Source of the DNA: an uncultured Bacilli bacterium
GTDB lineage: Bacteria > Bacillota_I > Bacilli_A > RFN20 > CAG-826
Assembly (NCBI GenBank): GCA_947625975.1
Contig: CANQQL010000014.1
Span: forward strand, 1 to 33,597
Length of the DNA: 33,597 bases
Reading direction: 5' to 3'
In this document: in pieces, positions 1 through 8,533 of the stretch
How the letters are laid out: each line of letters starts with the position of its first letter
Position numbering within the stretch: the stretch's first letter is position 1
Program-made: the position numbers and the translations under genes
Notes under the pieces: generated by a model
Database searches by the model: none
Told to the model about the DNA's origin: nothing
The model's input: only the letters and a program-made list of their open reading frames with translations

Positions 1-202
1 ATAAAAAATTCTTTATACATAGTATAAAAACTTCTTGTTTTATCTTCATTTTCGTTTTTTATCTGTCAAAGAACCGTTTACATCTTTTTTAATATGCAAA
101 TTAAAAAGTAAATATGTATAGTAATTACGCTGAATGTAAAATTTAAAAATAATAATATTTTTATGAATTTAAAAATATAAGAAATATCTTGAGGGTTTTG
201 AG

Positions 203-232
203 TTGATAAAGCACTTACATTTATGTTAATAT
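203..232 (+). promoter_or_regulatory. Candidate promoter of the ABC importer/nuclease operon
   Basis: TTGATA at 203-208, an 18-nt spacer and TAATAT at 227-232, preceded by TG at 224-225 (extended -10). Transcription would start near 239, about 36 nt before the first gene. A small hairpin (TGCAG, 6-nt loop, CTGCA, 245-260) lies in the leader just before the AAAGGAG ribosome binding site. The rest of 1-274 is AT-rich with no gene seen; a 7-3-7 inverted repeat at 12-28 is too AT-rich to interpret. Confidence 0.45.
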
Positions 233-274
233 TACTATGTAATATGCAGAATAAACTGCAAAAGGAGAAATAAT

Positions 275-1663
275 ATGGAAGTAAAATTAGAAAATCTTTC
301 CAAAGTATTCCCTGGCACAAAAGGTAGACCAAGTACTACTGCAGTTGATCACATGAATTTAACGATTCCTGATGGACAACTTGTTGGTTTATTAGGCCCA
401 TCCGGATGTGGTAAATCTACAACCTTATATATGATTTCAGGTTTACATAAACCCACGGAAGGAAAGATATTTTTTGGCGACCAAGATGTAACTAATGTTC
501 CTCCAGAAAAGCGTGGTATTGGCCTTGTTTTTCAAAACTATGCCTTATACCCTCATTTAACCGTGAAACAAAACATTATGTTTCCACTCGAGAACATTAG
601 ACCAAAAATGTCAAAACCAGAGATGGTAGCGATAGCTAATGAAATGGCCAAACTTGTGGACATTGACCGTTATATGGATCGCAAACCTAAAGAACTTTCT
701 GGTGGACAACAGCAACGTGTTGCAATTGCTCGTGCTTTAGCAAAGAAGCCACAGGTTTTGTTACTTGATGAACCTCTTTCTAATCTTGATGCTCGTTTGA
801 GACTTCAAACTCGTGAAGAAATCAAACGTATTCAACGAGAAACGGGCATTACCACTATTTTCGTTACTCATGACCAAGAAGAGGCAATGAGTATCTCGGA
901 TTTCATAGTAGTTATGAAATTTGGAGAAATACAACAAATTGGTAAACCACAAGATGTTTATGATGAACCTGCTAATTTGTTTGTAGCAAAATTCTTAGGA
1001 TCACCTGCTATTAATGTTTTTGATGGCCTGATTAAAAACAATCGCCTTTATTTAAATGACAAATTAGTCTCGAATGCCGGGTTTGTTGGAAAAGGAGAAC
1101 TCGACTTAGGAAGTGAGGATACTTATCGTGTTTTCACAGAAAAAGGATTTAAAGGTAATTATAATGATTATTTAAGAATTGTGTATCATTTTGATGAGCA
1201 GAATCAAAACGAAGAAACTGAAAAAGATAAATCTTCTAAAGATAAGAAAAATGACGAGCCTAAGATAGAGAAGGTTTACGACAAGGGTGAAGCTATTACA
1301 GATCGAGAATTCCAAAATATTATTTTAGAAAGAATGGAATTAGAAGGACAGAAACTTCAAAAGTTAGAAGTCGAAGAAGGGCTAGAAAAGCTTAGAGAAG
1401 ATAATGGCTTGAATAGAATTGTAAAAATTGCGGTCAGACCAGAATGCTTCGAAATTGATGAAAAAGGCAAAATTCCTGTTGATATAAAAAATATCGAACA
1501 TATTGGTCGTGATGTATCTATCGTTGGAAATATTTCAAATCAAGATAATCATGTTAGAATTTTAATTCCATCTGAACTTCGCAGTCAATTAACGACTGAT
1601 CAGCTATATTTCTCTGCTAAGAAATATTATGTGTTTGAAACTTCAGGCAAGAGGTTAAAATAA
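275..1663 (+). CDS. ABC importer ATPase, MalK/UgpC type, with a large insertion
   Basis: Cytoplasmic ATPase energising a CUT1-type (sugar/glycerol-phosphate family) importer. Visible motifs: Walker A GPSGCGKST (41-49), Q-loop Gln87, signature LSGGQQQR (141-148), Walker B ending in Asp165-Glu166, D-loop SNLD, and switch His199. The C-terminal regulatory OB/TOBE domain can be followed from about 240, and its RPE motif is at 388-390. Between them lie about 110-120 extra residues, very rich in Lys and Glu from about 308 and probably helical or coiled-coil from about 345. The protein is therefore 462 residues, against about 360-375 for typical MalK/UgpC; mycoplasma relatives are also known to be enlarged. 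The start has an AAAGGAG site. Its stop overlaps the next start in TAATG (1661-1665), so the genes are translationally coupled. The substrate cannot be read from the ATPase; the downstream nucleases suggest nucleic-acid breakdown products. Confidence 0.93.
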   Translation: MEVKLENLSKVFPGTKGRPSTTAVDHMNLTIPDGQLVGLLGPSGCGKSTTLYMISGLHKPTEGKIFFGDQDVTNVPPEKRGIGLVFQNYALYPHLTVKQNIMFPLENIRPKMSKPEMVAIANEMAKLVDIDRYMDRKPKELSGGQQQRVAIARALAKKPQVLLLDEPLSNLDARLRLQTREEIKRIQRETGITTIFVTHDQEEAMSISDFIVVMKFGEIQQIGKPQDVYDEPANLFVAKFLGSPAINVFDGLIKNNRLYLNDKLVSNAGFVGKGELDLGSEDTYRVFTEKGFKGNYNDYLRIVYHFDEQNQNEETEKDKSSKDKKNDEPKIEKVYDKGEAITDREFQNIILERMELEGQKLQKLEVEEGLEKLREDNGLNRIVKIAVRPECFEIDEKGKIPVDIKNIEHIGRDVSIVGNISNQDNHVRILIPSELRSQLTTDQLYFSAKKYYVFETSGKRLK

Positions 1664-2601
1664 TGGACGATACAAAAAGAGATGGTTGGAAAGCATTACT
1701 TGCGTTAGCACCTGCTGCTATTATGTTAATTATCTTTACGTTCTTTCCTATTGTTAACACCTTCTTTATGTCGTTTATGGAAGGATTCAAATTAAAAGAT
1801 GGAGCAGGACTTCTTGCAATAAACAATGGTTTTAGTGGTATTGGCTTTGGAGGATATCGTCAAGTTTTAACAGATCCGATATTTCAAAGTGCAATCCTTA
1901 ATACATTAATTCTTGTTGTGGTCTCTGTTCCATTAACAATCGTTATTTCCTTACTTATGGCTGTGGCATTAAATGGTATTAAGAAATTACAAGGACTATA
2001 TCAAACGATTTTCTTCTTACCATATGTGACTAATACAATTGCTCTAGGAATGGTCTTTGGTGCAATGTTCGGATCTGCCGATTCAGGTGTTATTAACCAA
2101 ATTATTCGTTTATTTGGTGGAACGCCAAAAGATTGGACAACGATGAATGCATTAAAATGGGATTCCTTTTGGGTAATTATTGTTTATACTGTATGGAATG
2201 GACTAGCGTTTAAAATTTTAGTGTTTATGTCTGGGTTACAAAGTATTGATAAACAATATTATGATGCAGCTAAAATTGATGGAACGTCAAAAGCGAGGAT
2301 TTTATGGAAAATTACCATTCCATTATTATCTCCACAAATCCTTTACATCACAATAACCTCGTTTATTGGAGCTTTTAAATCGTATACCGGAGTTATTTCT
2401 ATTTTTGGTAAAGGTGAAGCATATTTTGGCGGAGCTGGAAATGACTGGATTACAATTGTAGGTTATATTTATAAACAAATGGGAAGTTCTGGTAAAGGAG
2501 CTTACACTAAAGGTGCGGCAGCTGCAGTTATCTTGTTGATTATTATTCTTATTGTTACAGCTATTCAAGGTGCTGTGGCAAAGAAAAGAGTTCACTATTA
2601 G
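1663..2601 (+). CDS. ABC importer permease, MalF/UgpA type
   Basis: Inner-membrane permease subunit of a CUT1 importer, 312 residues with about six membrane segments. The first, around residues 13-35, is followed by a long outer loop. The EAA loop that docks on the ATPase is visible around residues 199-219 (DAAKIDGTSK ... WKITIP). The ATG overlaps the ATPase stop by one base, with an AGAGG site inside the upstream gene. It pairs with the MalG/UgpE-type permease 12 bases downstream. Family assignment is firm; substrate is not. Confidence 0.92.
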   Translation: MDDTKRDGWKALLALAPAAIMLIIFTFFPIVNTFFMSFMEGFKLKDGAGLLAINNGFSGIGFGGYRQVLTDPIFQSAILNTLILVVVSVPLTIVISLLMAVALNGIKKLQGLYQTIFFLPYVTNTIALGMVFGAMFGSADSGVINQIIRLFGGTPKDWTTMNALKWDSFWVIIVYTVWNGLAFKILVFMSGLQSIDKQYYDAAKIDGTSKARILWKITIPLLSPQILYITITSFIGAFKSYTGVISIFGKGEAYFGGAGNDWITIVGYIYKQMGSSGKGAYTKGAAAAVILLIIILIVTAIQGAVAKKRVHY

Positions 2602-2613
2602 GAGGCGCAAAAT

Positions 2614-3570
2614 ATGGCATCAGATGTATATTTTATTGACGAAGCCGCAAAAAAACGCTTCAAAAGACAAAGAATTGTATTCAACATTTTAACTTATACA
2701 TTTTTAACAATTTGTGCGTTATTTATGTTATTACCCTTCTATTATATGATTATTACATCATTAAAAACGCCACAAGCATTGACTAATGAAATGTATACAA
2801 AAACTTTAAATTTATTCCCAAGTTTTGATCAACTTACTTTGGACAATTACAGAATAGTTATTTCTGGTTATTCAGAAGAAGCAAAGACTTTTGCAGAAGG
2901 AAACTTTTTACGCTATTATGCAAATACAATTCTCGTTGCTGTTTGTTCAACGGCGATAACAGTCATCACTTGTATATTATCGGCTTTTGCTTTTGCAAGA
3001 TTAAATTTCAGGGGTAAAAACCTATTATTTACCTTGTTATTAGCAACCATGATGATTCCGGGTGAAATGATGATTATTACTAATTTTACGACAATTTCAT
3101 TACTAGGTTGGAAGAACACATATCAGGCGTTGATTCTAACGCATGCTGTTTCGGTCTTCTATATATATTATTTAAGGCAGACTTTCCAACAAATACCTAA
3201 TGAATTGTTCTTAGCGGCAAAAGTTGATGGCTATGGAGTATTTAAATATTTATGGAAAGTTATGATTCCAATAGCTATGCCGACAATTGTTACGATAATT
3301 ATTTTATCAGTTATGGGATCATGGAATGCCTATTTGTGGCCAACTATGGTAACAAGTGAGGATAGCATGAAACTAGTTGCGAATGGCTTAATGGATTTAT
3401 TCCAGTCGTTCCAATCACAACCTGCTGAATTATTAGCAAAGGGCTATGAGTATACTGATAATTTAAGATTAGCTGGATCATTTATGGTTACATTACCATT
3501 ATTTGTATTCTTCTTAATATTTAGAAAATACATTATGCGTGGTGTATCCCGTAGTGGTATAAAAGGTTAA
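2614..3570 (+). CDS. ABC importer permease, MalG/UgpE type
   Basis: Second permease subunit, 318 residues. It has a cytoplasmic basic N-terminus, a first membrane helix near residues 28-50, and the characteristic EAA loop around 197-219 (LAAKVDGYGV ... WKVMIP). The C-terminal helix is followed by a Gly/Ser-rich end (GVSRSGIKG) common in this family. The GGAGG site lies 6 bases before the ATG. Same operon as the ATPase and the first permease; the next gene encodes the binding protein. Confidence 0.92.
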   Translation: MASDVYFIDEAAKKRFKRQRIVFNILTYTFLTICALFMLLPFYYMIITSLKTPQALTNEMYTKTLNLFPSFDQLTLDNYRIVISGYSEEAKTFAEGNFLRYYANTILVAVCSTAITVITCILSAFAFARLNFRGKNLLFTLLLATMMIPGEMMIITNFTTISLLGWKNTYQALILTHAVSVFYIYYLRQTFQQIPNELFLAAKVDGYGVFKYLWKVMIPIAMPTIVTIIILSVMGSWNAYLWPTMVTSEDSMKLVANGLMDLFQSFQSQPAELLAKGYEYTDNLRLAGSFMVTLPLFVFFLIFRKYIMRGVSRSGIKG

Positions 3571-3603
3571 TATTGTATTAATATTGAAAGGAGAAATACA
3601 ATT

Positions 3604-5220
3604 ATGAAAACAAAAAAAATTATATTAGGTCTATCTTCATTAATGATTATAGGTCTAGCTAGTGGTTGTTCCAATGAAATTAAGATTGAAATTCAAAAAC
3701 CTGAATTAATTTCACTTTCGGAACTTACAAACAAGTATTCAGAAAATAACAAGATTACGATAAATTTCTGGACAGGATTTGGATCCACTATGGCCGATGC
3801 TTTGGCTGAATCAATTAAAGCATTTGAAAAGGAATATCCGTATATTTCCGTAAACCATGAACAAAAAGGAGGATATGATAAATTACATTCTGCTGTAATG
3901 CAATCTTTAAACTCAAGTACTTATCCCCATGTTGCGGTTGGTTATCCAGATCATTTTGCAGATTATATATCAAGTAATATTCAATATGAATTAAATGATT
4001 ATATTGAATCTCAAGAATATGGAATTGATCTTACCGATTATTACGATCAATATATGCGAGAAAATAATAGTTTAATGTATAAAGATGAGGCAAAAACTCA
4101 ACCTTATACTATGGGTATCCCATTTAATAAATCAACCGAAGTTATGGTTTATAATAAAACATTCTTTGATGCCTTTGATTTAGATACACCTGAAACTTGG
4201 GATGAAGCTATTACTTTAGGTAAAGAAATTATAAGCATAATAAAAGGTGAATCCAGCAAGCTTACAAAGGATGAAGATAAAGTAAATCATTTTAAACAAC
4301 TTTGGAATTATACTTATTCAAAAAATGGAGAAGACACCACAGTCACTTTTGATTTCCAAAATGTTGAAGAAAAAGATTTTTATCCATTATCATACGATTC
4401 ACAAGCGAACTTCTTTATAACAATGTGCTACCAATTCGGTGGTAAATATACTGAAATGGGCGATACAATTGAAGAAGGTTACATGAAATTTAAAGGTGAT
4501 GCCAAGGTTATTGAGGCCTTAAATTATGTTAAATCTATGAATACTCAACATGTTTTAGGAATACCTTCAACTTGGGACGAACCTCAATATTGTTCGAATG
4601 AATTTAAAGCTCTTAAGTCAGTTATGACTATCTCATCTTCAGCTGGTGTAACAAACAATATTGCTGCGGGTGATAAATTTGAAGTTGGTATTGCACCAAT
4701 TCCTTATAAAGATGCAAATAGAAAATTTGTTATTTCTCAAGGTACAAATATGGCAATCTTTACAAGTGATGCCGAACACGCTTTAGCTTCTTGGTTATTT
4801 GTAAGATTTATGACTGGTGGAGTAACTTATAAAGGAGAACAAGTATTTAATCCAGATACTAGCGAATTTGAAGAATCAATTGAAAATGAGAATGTCAATT
4901 TCGCAATTGCTTCGGGCTATTTACCTGTAAATATCTCTGGTGAACAATCAACTTGGTATAAGCAATATTTGAATAGCGACCGATCAGTGATTAGTGCTTC
5001 TGATAGAGCAAAAATTGATGTACAAAAAATTGCAAGTGATGTTTATGTTAACGAAAATTGGGATAAATTCGTTGATTCAGCATTTATCGGATCTAGTGAT
5101 ATTCGTACAGAAGTCGGAAATATTATTCCATTTATGCTAACTGGTGCTTCCGGTAAACTTTATACAGCGGAAGAAGCAATTAATTATGTCTATAATTTAT
5201 TACCTGATTATGTTGGATAA
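3604..5220 (+). CDS. Extracellular solute-binding lipoprotein, UgpB-like family
   Basis: Substrate-binding protein of the importer, anchored outside the membrane. Lipobox LASGC places the lipidated cysteine at residue 22. The mature part begins like family 1 binding proteins (ITINFWTGFG, then an amphipathic helix and KGGYDKLHSAV). It also carries the later motif MGIPFNKSTEVMVYNKTFF, which lies between the lobes in UgpB/MalE-like proteins. At 538 residues it is about 100 longer than most UgpB-type proteins; the extra length lies in the middle (roughly 200-260) and the C-terminal half. The start has AAGGAG with good spacing. Placement just before two nuclease-related lipoprotein genes argues against assuming glycerol-phosphate as ligand; nucleotides, nucleosides or oligonucleotides are possible. 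The ligand is inference only. Confidence 0.88.
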   Translation: MKTKKIILGLSSLMIIGLASGCSNEIKIEIQKPELISLSELTNKYSENNKITINFWTGFGSTMADALAESIKAFEKEYPYISVNHEQKGGYDKLHSAVMQSLNSSTYPHVAVGYPDHFADYISSNIQYELNDYIESQEYGIDLTDYYDQYMRENNSLMYKDEAKTQPYTMGIPFNKSTEVMVYNKTFFDAFDLDTPETWDEAITLGKEIISIIKGESSKLTKDEDKVNHFKQLWNYTYSKNGEDTTVTFDFQNVEEKDFYPLSYDSQANFFITMCYQFGGKYTEMGDTIEEGYMKFKGDAKVIEALNYVKSMNTQHVLGIPSTWDEPQYCSNEFKALKSVMTISSSAGVTNNIAAGDKFEVGIAPIPYKDANRKFVISQGTNMAIFTSDAEHALASWLFVRFMTGGVTYKGEQVFNPDTSEFEESIENENVNFAIASGYLPVNISGEQSTWYKQYLNSDRSVISASDRAKIDVQKIASDVYVNENWDKFVDSAFIGSSDIRTEVGNIIPFMLTGASGKLYTAEEAINYVYNLLPDYVG

Positions 5221-5237
5221 TTTGGAGAAATAAAATT

Positions 5238-6773
5238 ATGAAATTTACAAAAAAAATATTTGTATTGTTTGCAACATCTTTCATGCTTCTAGCCGGATGT
5301 GGGGATGTTAACAATTCAACATCATCCAGTTTGGGAGAGGGTGAAACGGTTGAAAATTATAAAACTACGGTTACGGATAATTTTCACTTAAACAGAAGCT
5401 ATGAAAACAAAGTGTTTACACAAGATGGTATAGGAGTGGCAACGTTCCGATCTCATACTGATGGTGATACCACAAATTGGTGGATAGGAACAGAAAAAAT
5501 TAAATTCCGCTATTTAGGAGTCAACACTCCAGAATCAACAGCCAAAATGGAACCATGGGGTTTACCGGCCTCTCAATTTACTAAAGAAAAGACATCTAAA
5601 GCAAAATTAATTGTATTAGAAAATGATGTTGAAGCTTATGGAAAAATGGATAATAACAATGTGCGATATTTAGGCTTTGTGTGGTATTCAATGGATGGAA
5701 ATCCGGAGAACTTGCGATGTTTAAATCTAGAATTAATTGAATTAGGTTATTCATTAAATCAAATTTTTGAAGATACGCCTTTATGTCCTTATTACAAAAC
5801 TTTTGCCGCTGCTGAAGAGCATGCAAGAGCAGTAAAGATTAGAATTTTTGGACAAAAAGACCCAACATTTGATTATTCAGATGATGTAGTGACAATATCT
5901 TTATTTGAGTTACGTAGAAATTATTATAAATATGGAAAAGTCGAAGAAGATAACGAAGAAGGCTTAGATCCATCTGCAGGTAAGCAATTGAGAATTAGAG
6001 GCTTAGTTGTTGGTATGATAGGTGATAATATGATTCTTCGTGACTTACAAAGATATAAAGAAGAAGATGAAAACGGCCAAATAATCTTTGAGCAAGAAGA
6101 AGATGATATGCTTGCGGGTATATATTGCTATGCAGGATATAACACTTCTCTTGCCGGATCTGTTAAGGTTGGTGATATCGTATTCTTCTATTGTCGTGCT
6201 AATAAATTTAATGGCACAATGCAATTATCCGACATTAAGACAAGTTTTACAGATCGCAAAAGACCGTTTATTAAAGAAGGAAACATTCTTGAAAATCCAG
6301 CTTTATTAGAAACATATCCGGAAGCGACCATTGAACCATATGAAATGGATACAACTACTTTTGATACCTCCTATCAAGGTGATACGCGATATAGCGATTT
6401 CAAAAATTTTGAAGGACGCTTAGTTAAAACAAAAGTAACTGTAAGAAATATCGAAAGTGGCGACTATGATGAAGATGGAGAAATTATTGAAGGCACAGAA
6501 TTTACCGGATATTATAAAATGGATGATAGCGGTAATTATACCTGCTATGCCAATTCACAAGCTTCATTTAATAGTAATACTTATGGTGAACAATTTTTAA
6601 CTTTAAATATTCGTGTTGATGGAACACAATATCCACGAATTAATCCAGATTTCTTTAAGCCCGGAAATACATATGAATGTTATGGTTACTTATCGCCATA
6701 TTATGAAAAATATCAGTTAATGCTTTTAAATAATACAAATGAAGCATATGTTGTTGATTTAGGCGCATTATAA
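5238..6773 (+). CDS. Surface lipoprotein nuclease: staphylococcal-nuclease domain plus OB-fold-like modules
   Basis: Predicted extracellular nuclease tethered by lipid at Cys21 (LLAGC). The thermonuclease domain covers about residues 65-200. Compared with staphylococcal nuclease, DGDT (75-78) supplies the Asp21 equivalent, Arg91 matches Arg35, Thr97 and Glu99 match Thr41 and Glu43, and Arg143 in VRYLGFVW matches Arg87. The calcium-binding Asp40 position is Asn96 (RYLGVNTPE instead of a DTPE motif), so activity or metal use may differ. Two beta-rich modules follow (about 215-335 and 385-505). Their pattern (LRIRGLVVG ... ILRD ... VKVGDIVFFYCRA) looks like OB-folds and may bind nucleic acid, loosely recalling Bacillus YhcR, where OB and nuclease domains are combined. 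It lies 17 bases after the binding-protein gene with its own GGAG site, in the same operon. Nuclease assignment is strong; the OB assignment rests on pattern only. Confidence 0.85.
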   Translation: MKFTKKIFVLFATSFMLLAGCGDVNNSTSSSLGEGETVENYKTTVTDNFHLNRSYENKVFTQDGIGVATFRSHTDGDTTNWWIGTEKIKFRYLGVNTPESTAKMEPWGLPASQFTKEKTSKAKLIVLENDVEAYGKMDNNNVRYLGFVWYSMDGNPENLRCLNLELIELGYSLNQIFEDTPLCPYYKTFAAAEEHARAVKIRIFGQKDPTFDYSDDVVTISLFELRRNYYKYGKVEEDNEEGLDPSAGKQLRIRGLVVGMIGDNMILRDLQRYKEEDENGQIIFEQEEDDMLAGIYCYAGYNTSLAGSVKVGDIVFFYCRANKFNGTMQLSDIKTSFTDRKRPFIKEGNILENPALLETYPEATIEPYEMDTTTFDTSYQGDTRYSDFKNFEGRLVKTKVTVRNIESGDYDEDGEIIEGTEFTGYYKMDDSGNYTCYANSQASFNSNTYGEQFLTLNIRVDGTQYPRINPDFFKPGNTYECYGYLSPYYEKYQLMLLNNTNEAYVVDLGAL

Positions 6774-6797
6774 TAAATAAGTAAAAAGGAGAAAAAA

Positions 6798-7844
6798 ATG
6801 AAAAAATTTAAATTATTTGCAATGGCCTCAATGCTCGTGTTTGGTGGAGCGTTGGTCTCGTGTGGCCCAGAAGATAATATTGTTAAAGAAGCGGCATCTA
6901 AAATTACCTTTAATGTAAAAAGGATGACAGATGTGCAGTATCAATTAGCAGGTACGTGGATTGTAAAAGTCGATAATGAACCATATACAGTTAATGTTGA
7001 TTGGGCTGGCAAACCTGCAGAAAGGTTTACTTTTGAAAGAAGTGAAGATGGAAGTACAGTTTATGCTAATGTTAATTTGCCTGATTTAAAAGCTGGAGAA
7101 AGCGATATTCCTTGCACTTTAACAGCTACTGTTACTTATAAAAACGCCAAGGCAACTAGAGAATTTAGTTCAACTCTTGTTGCGGTTGAAAAAATTAATG
7201 CAATGACAGTAGCAGAAGCTAAAGCAGCTAATATTGACGATGAACTAAATGTTCGGGGTGTTACAGCTAATGCACACTCAGATGGCAATGGCTTTTTCTT
7301 AGTAGATAAAACTGGTGCTATTTATGTTTATGATAAGGCTGGTGCCCATAAAGGAAATTTAACTTATGGAACAGAAGTTATAGTTAAAGGTAAACGTGCA
7401 GTCAATAACAAAACTATTAATGGAACTACTGTACCAGTTGTGCAAATGACATATGAGAGTTTCACAGTTGTATCAAGTACAGTCAAAGATGTTCCTGTTG
7501 ATGCGGCAACCGACTTAACAATTGCGGATGTGCTCGCTTGGGGTAAAGATCCAACCAGTGACACATTTGTTAATCATGCCGGTGACTTCTTTCACGTAAG
7601 AGGCAAGTTAGCGACTTATGGTTCTTATACTCCACCAACCTATGAAGCGATGGATGAAAATGGCAAATATTTAAGCTTCTATGCTAATACATATAATAAT
7701 GAATCAGAAGGATATGTAGAAGAATTGAGTAGTTTAATTGGTAAGACCTGCGATTTCTATTTAGCTGTCTTGGATATTAATACAAGCTCAAGTGGTAACA
7801 CAACTTGGAGAGTTGTCCCAGTTAAAGTTGTATCAGTGGAATAA
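6798..7844 (+). CDS. Surface lipoprotein with two OB-fold-like modules
   Basis: Lipoprotein with lipobox LVSC (Cys22). A beta-sandwich-like domain (about 30-130) is followed by two OB-fold-like modules. The first runs from about 135, a helix (MTVAEAKAAN) then DELNVRGVTAN, FFLVDKTGAIYVYD and YGTEVIVKGKR. The second runs from about 245 (IADVLAWGKD, then FFHVRGKLATYG). This layout is typical of bacterial secreted OB modules found with extracellular nucleases, and it parallels the C-terminal part of the preceding gene. Likely role is holding nucleic acid or a related polymer at the cell surface; this is inferred from fold pattern and context. Last gene of the importer operon: the start has AAAAGGAG and a strong terminator follows 24 bases after the stop. 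Confidence 0.7.
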   Translation: MKKFKLFAMASMLVFGGALVSCGPEDNIVKEAASKITFNVKRMTDVQYQLAGTWIVKVDNEPYTVNVDWAGKPAERFTFERSEDGSTVYANVNLPDLKAGESDIPCTLTATVTYKNAKATREFSSTLVAVEKINAMTVAEAKAANIDDELNVRGVTANAHSDGNGFFLVDKTGAIYVYDKAGAHKGNLTYGTEVIVKGKRAVNNKTINGTTVPVVQMTYESFTVVSSTVKDVPVDAATDLTIADVLAWGKDPTSDTFVNHAGDFFHVRGKLATYGSYTPPTYEAMDENGKYLSFYANTYNNESEGYVEELSSLIGKTCDFYLAVLDINTSSSGNTTWRVVPVKVVSVE

Positions 7845-7867
7845 ACTCTATATTTGAAAGTAAAAGT

Positions 7868-7903
7868 GGCGTATAACATTGCGTTATACGCCTATTTTTT
7901 ATT
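7868..7903 (+). terminator. Rho-independent terminator of the importer/nuclease operon
   Basis: A perfect 10-bp stem (GGCGTATAAC at 7868-7877, GTTATACGCC at 7883-7892) with a 5-nt loop, followed by TATTTTTTATTT. It separates the importer operon from the downstream ribonuclease gene and rules out the longer reading frame that would start at 7854. Confidence 0.9.
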
Positions 7904-7905
7904 TC

Positions 7906-7933
7906 TTGAATATAATGCGTTTTATTATATAAT
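7906..7933 (+). promoter_or_regulatory. Possible promoter of the ribonuclease gene
   Basis: TTGAAT (7906-7911), a 16-nt spacer and TATAAT (7928-7933). The predicted leader would be only about 10 nt and would begin close to the ribosome binding site, so the exact start point is uncertain; a second TATAAT lies at 7911-7916. Confidence 0.35.
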
Positions 7934-7949
7934 AAAAAAGGTGATGTTT

Positions 7950-8516
7950 GTGAAAAGAAAAGTTTATCTTATATTTTCCTTGTTAATGTTAACAGGTTGC
8001 TATACGCCACATATTGAAGCTGTGGATTCAATGGAATTAGACAAAAATAGCATTGTGTCAACAAATAAAAGCAGTAGTAGCGTATGTGATTCCCGGTATT
8101 CATATGGAAATAAAGGAACACCAAAGAATTTAGATGAAAATAATTACTATTATTCTAAAGATGATGTAGCACTTTATTTAGTTACGTTTCATAAATTACC
8201 GGAAAATTATGTAAATAAAGATGGAGATTTAAATAAAGCCGGTAGTAGCACACGGATTGGAGGAGACTATTTTAGTAACAGAAGTGATGATTCGCCAACA
8301 GGATTATGTTTACCAGCTTATGCGAATTTAACGGAATGTGATGTTGATTCCAGTGGCACAAGTGGAAGCAAAAGAGGAACTAAGAGACTAGTATATTCAA
8401 TGTCTTTTAAAATATTTTATACCGATGATCATTATGATCACTGGCAAGAATATTTGGGTTATAATAATTGGGGGCCGAGATTTTCGAGTGGGTATTTTAT
8501 AGAAATATGTAAATAG
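7950..8516 (+). CDS. Lipid-anchored barnase-family ribonuclease
   Basis: Predicted extracellular guanyl-type ribonuclease (microbial RNase N1/barnase family) tethered by Cys17 (LTGC). Motifs line up with barnase along the whole domain: VALYLVTFHKLPENYVNK (73-90) with barnase VADYLQTYHKLPDNYITK; IGGDYFSNR (103-111) with IGGDIFSNR; then the active-site segment. Equivalents of barnase Lys27, Arg59, Glu73, Arg83, Arg87 and His102 are Lys90, Arg111, Glu129, Arg142, Arg146 and His161, so all catalytic residues are kept. Unusual features are a Ser/Asn-rich tether, a 3-residue insertion after Glu129, and four cysteines in the mature part (46, 120, 130, 187) that could form two disulfides; barnase has none. 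GTG at 7950 was chosen because AAAAGGTGA sits 5 bases upstream; ATG at 7944 would overlap that site. No barstar-like gene is next to it. Confidence 0.88.
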   Translation: MKRKVYLIFSLLMLTGCYTPHIEAVDSMELDKNSIVSTNKSSSSVCDSRYSYGNKGTPKNLDENNYYYSKDDVALYLVTFHKLPENYVNKDGDLNKAGSSTRIGGDYFSNRSDDSPTGLCLPAYANLTECDVDSSGTSGSKRGTKRLVYSMSFKIFYTDDHYDHWQEYLGYNNWGPRFSSGYFIEICK

Positions 8517-8533
8517 TATTTTAGAGGTGCAGT

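Noticed and set aside
69-82. Possible cre site AAGAACCGTTTACA upstream of the importer
   Set aside because: The first two fixed bases (TG) are missing and the site is about 130 bases ahead of the predicted promoter; too weak to list.
78-332. Minus-strand reading frame of 84 codons over the first promoter
   Set aside because: Hydrophobic, AT-driven composition, no ribosome binding site of note, and it covers the importer promoter and the start of the ATPase gene.
275-3570. Glycerol-3-phosphate importer (UgpABCE) as functional label
   Set aside because: Family resemblance does not fix the substrate, and the surrounding nuclease genes point elsewhere.
7854-7949. Longer N-terminus for the ribonuclease starting at 7854
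   Set aside because: It would read through the upstream terminator, lacks a ribosome binding site and would bury the signal peptide inside the protein.
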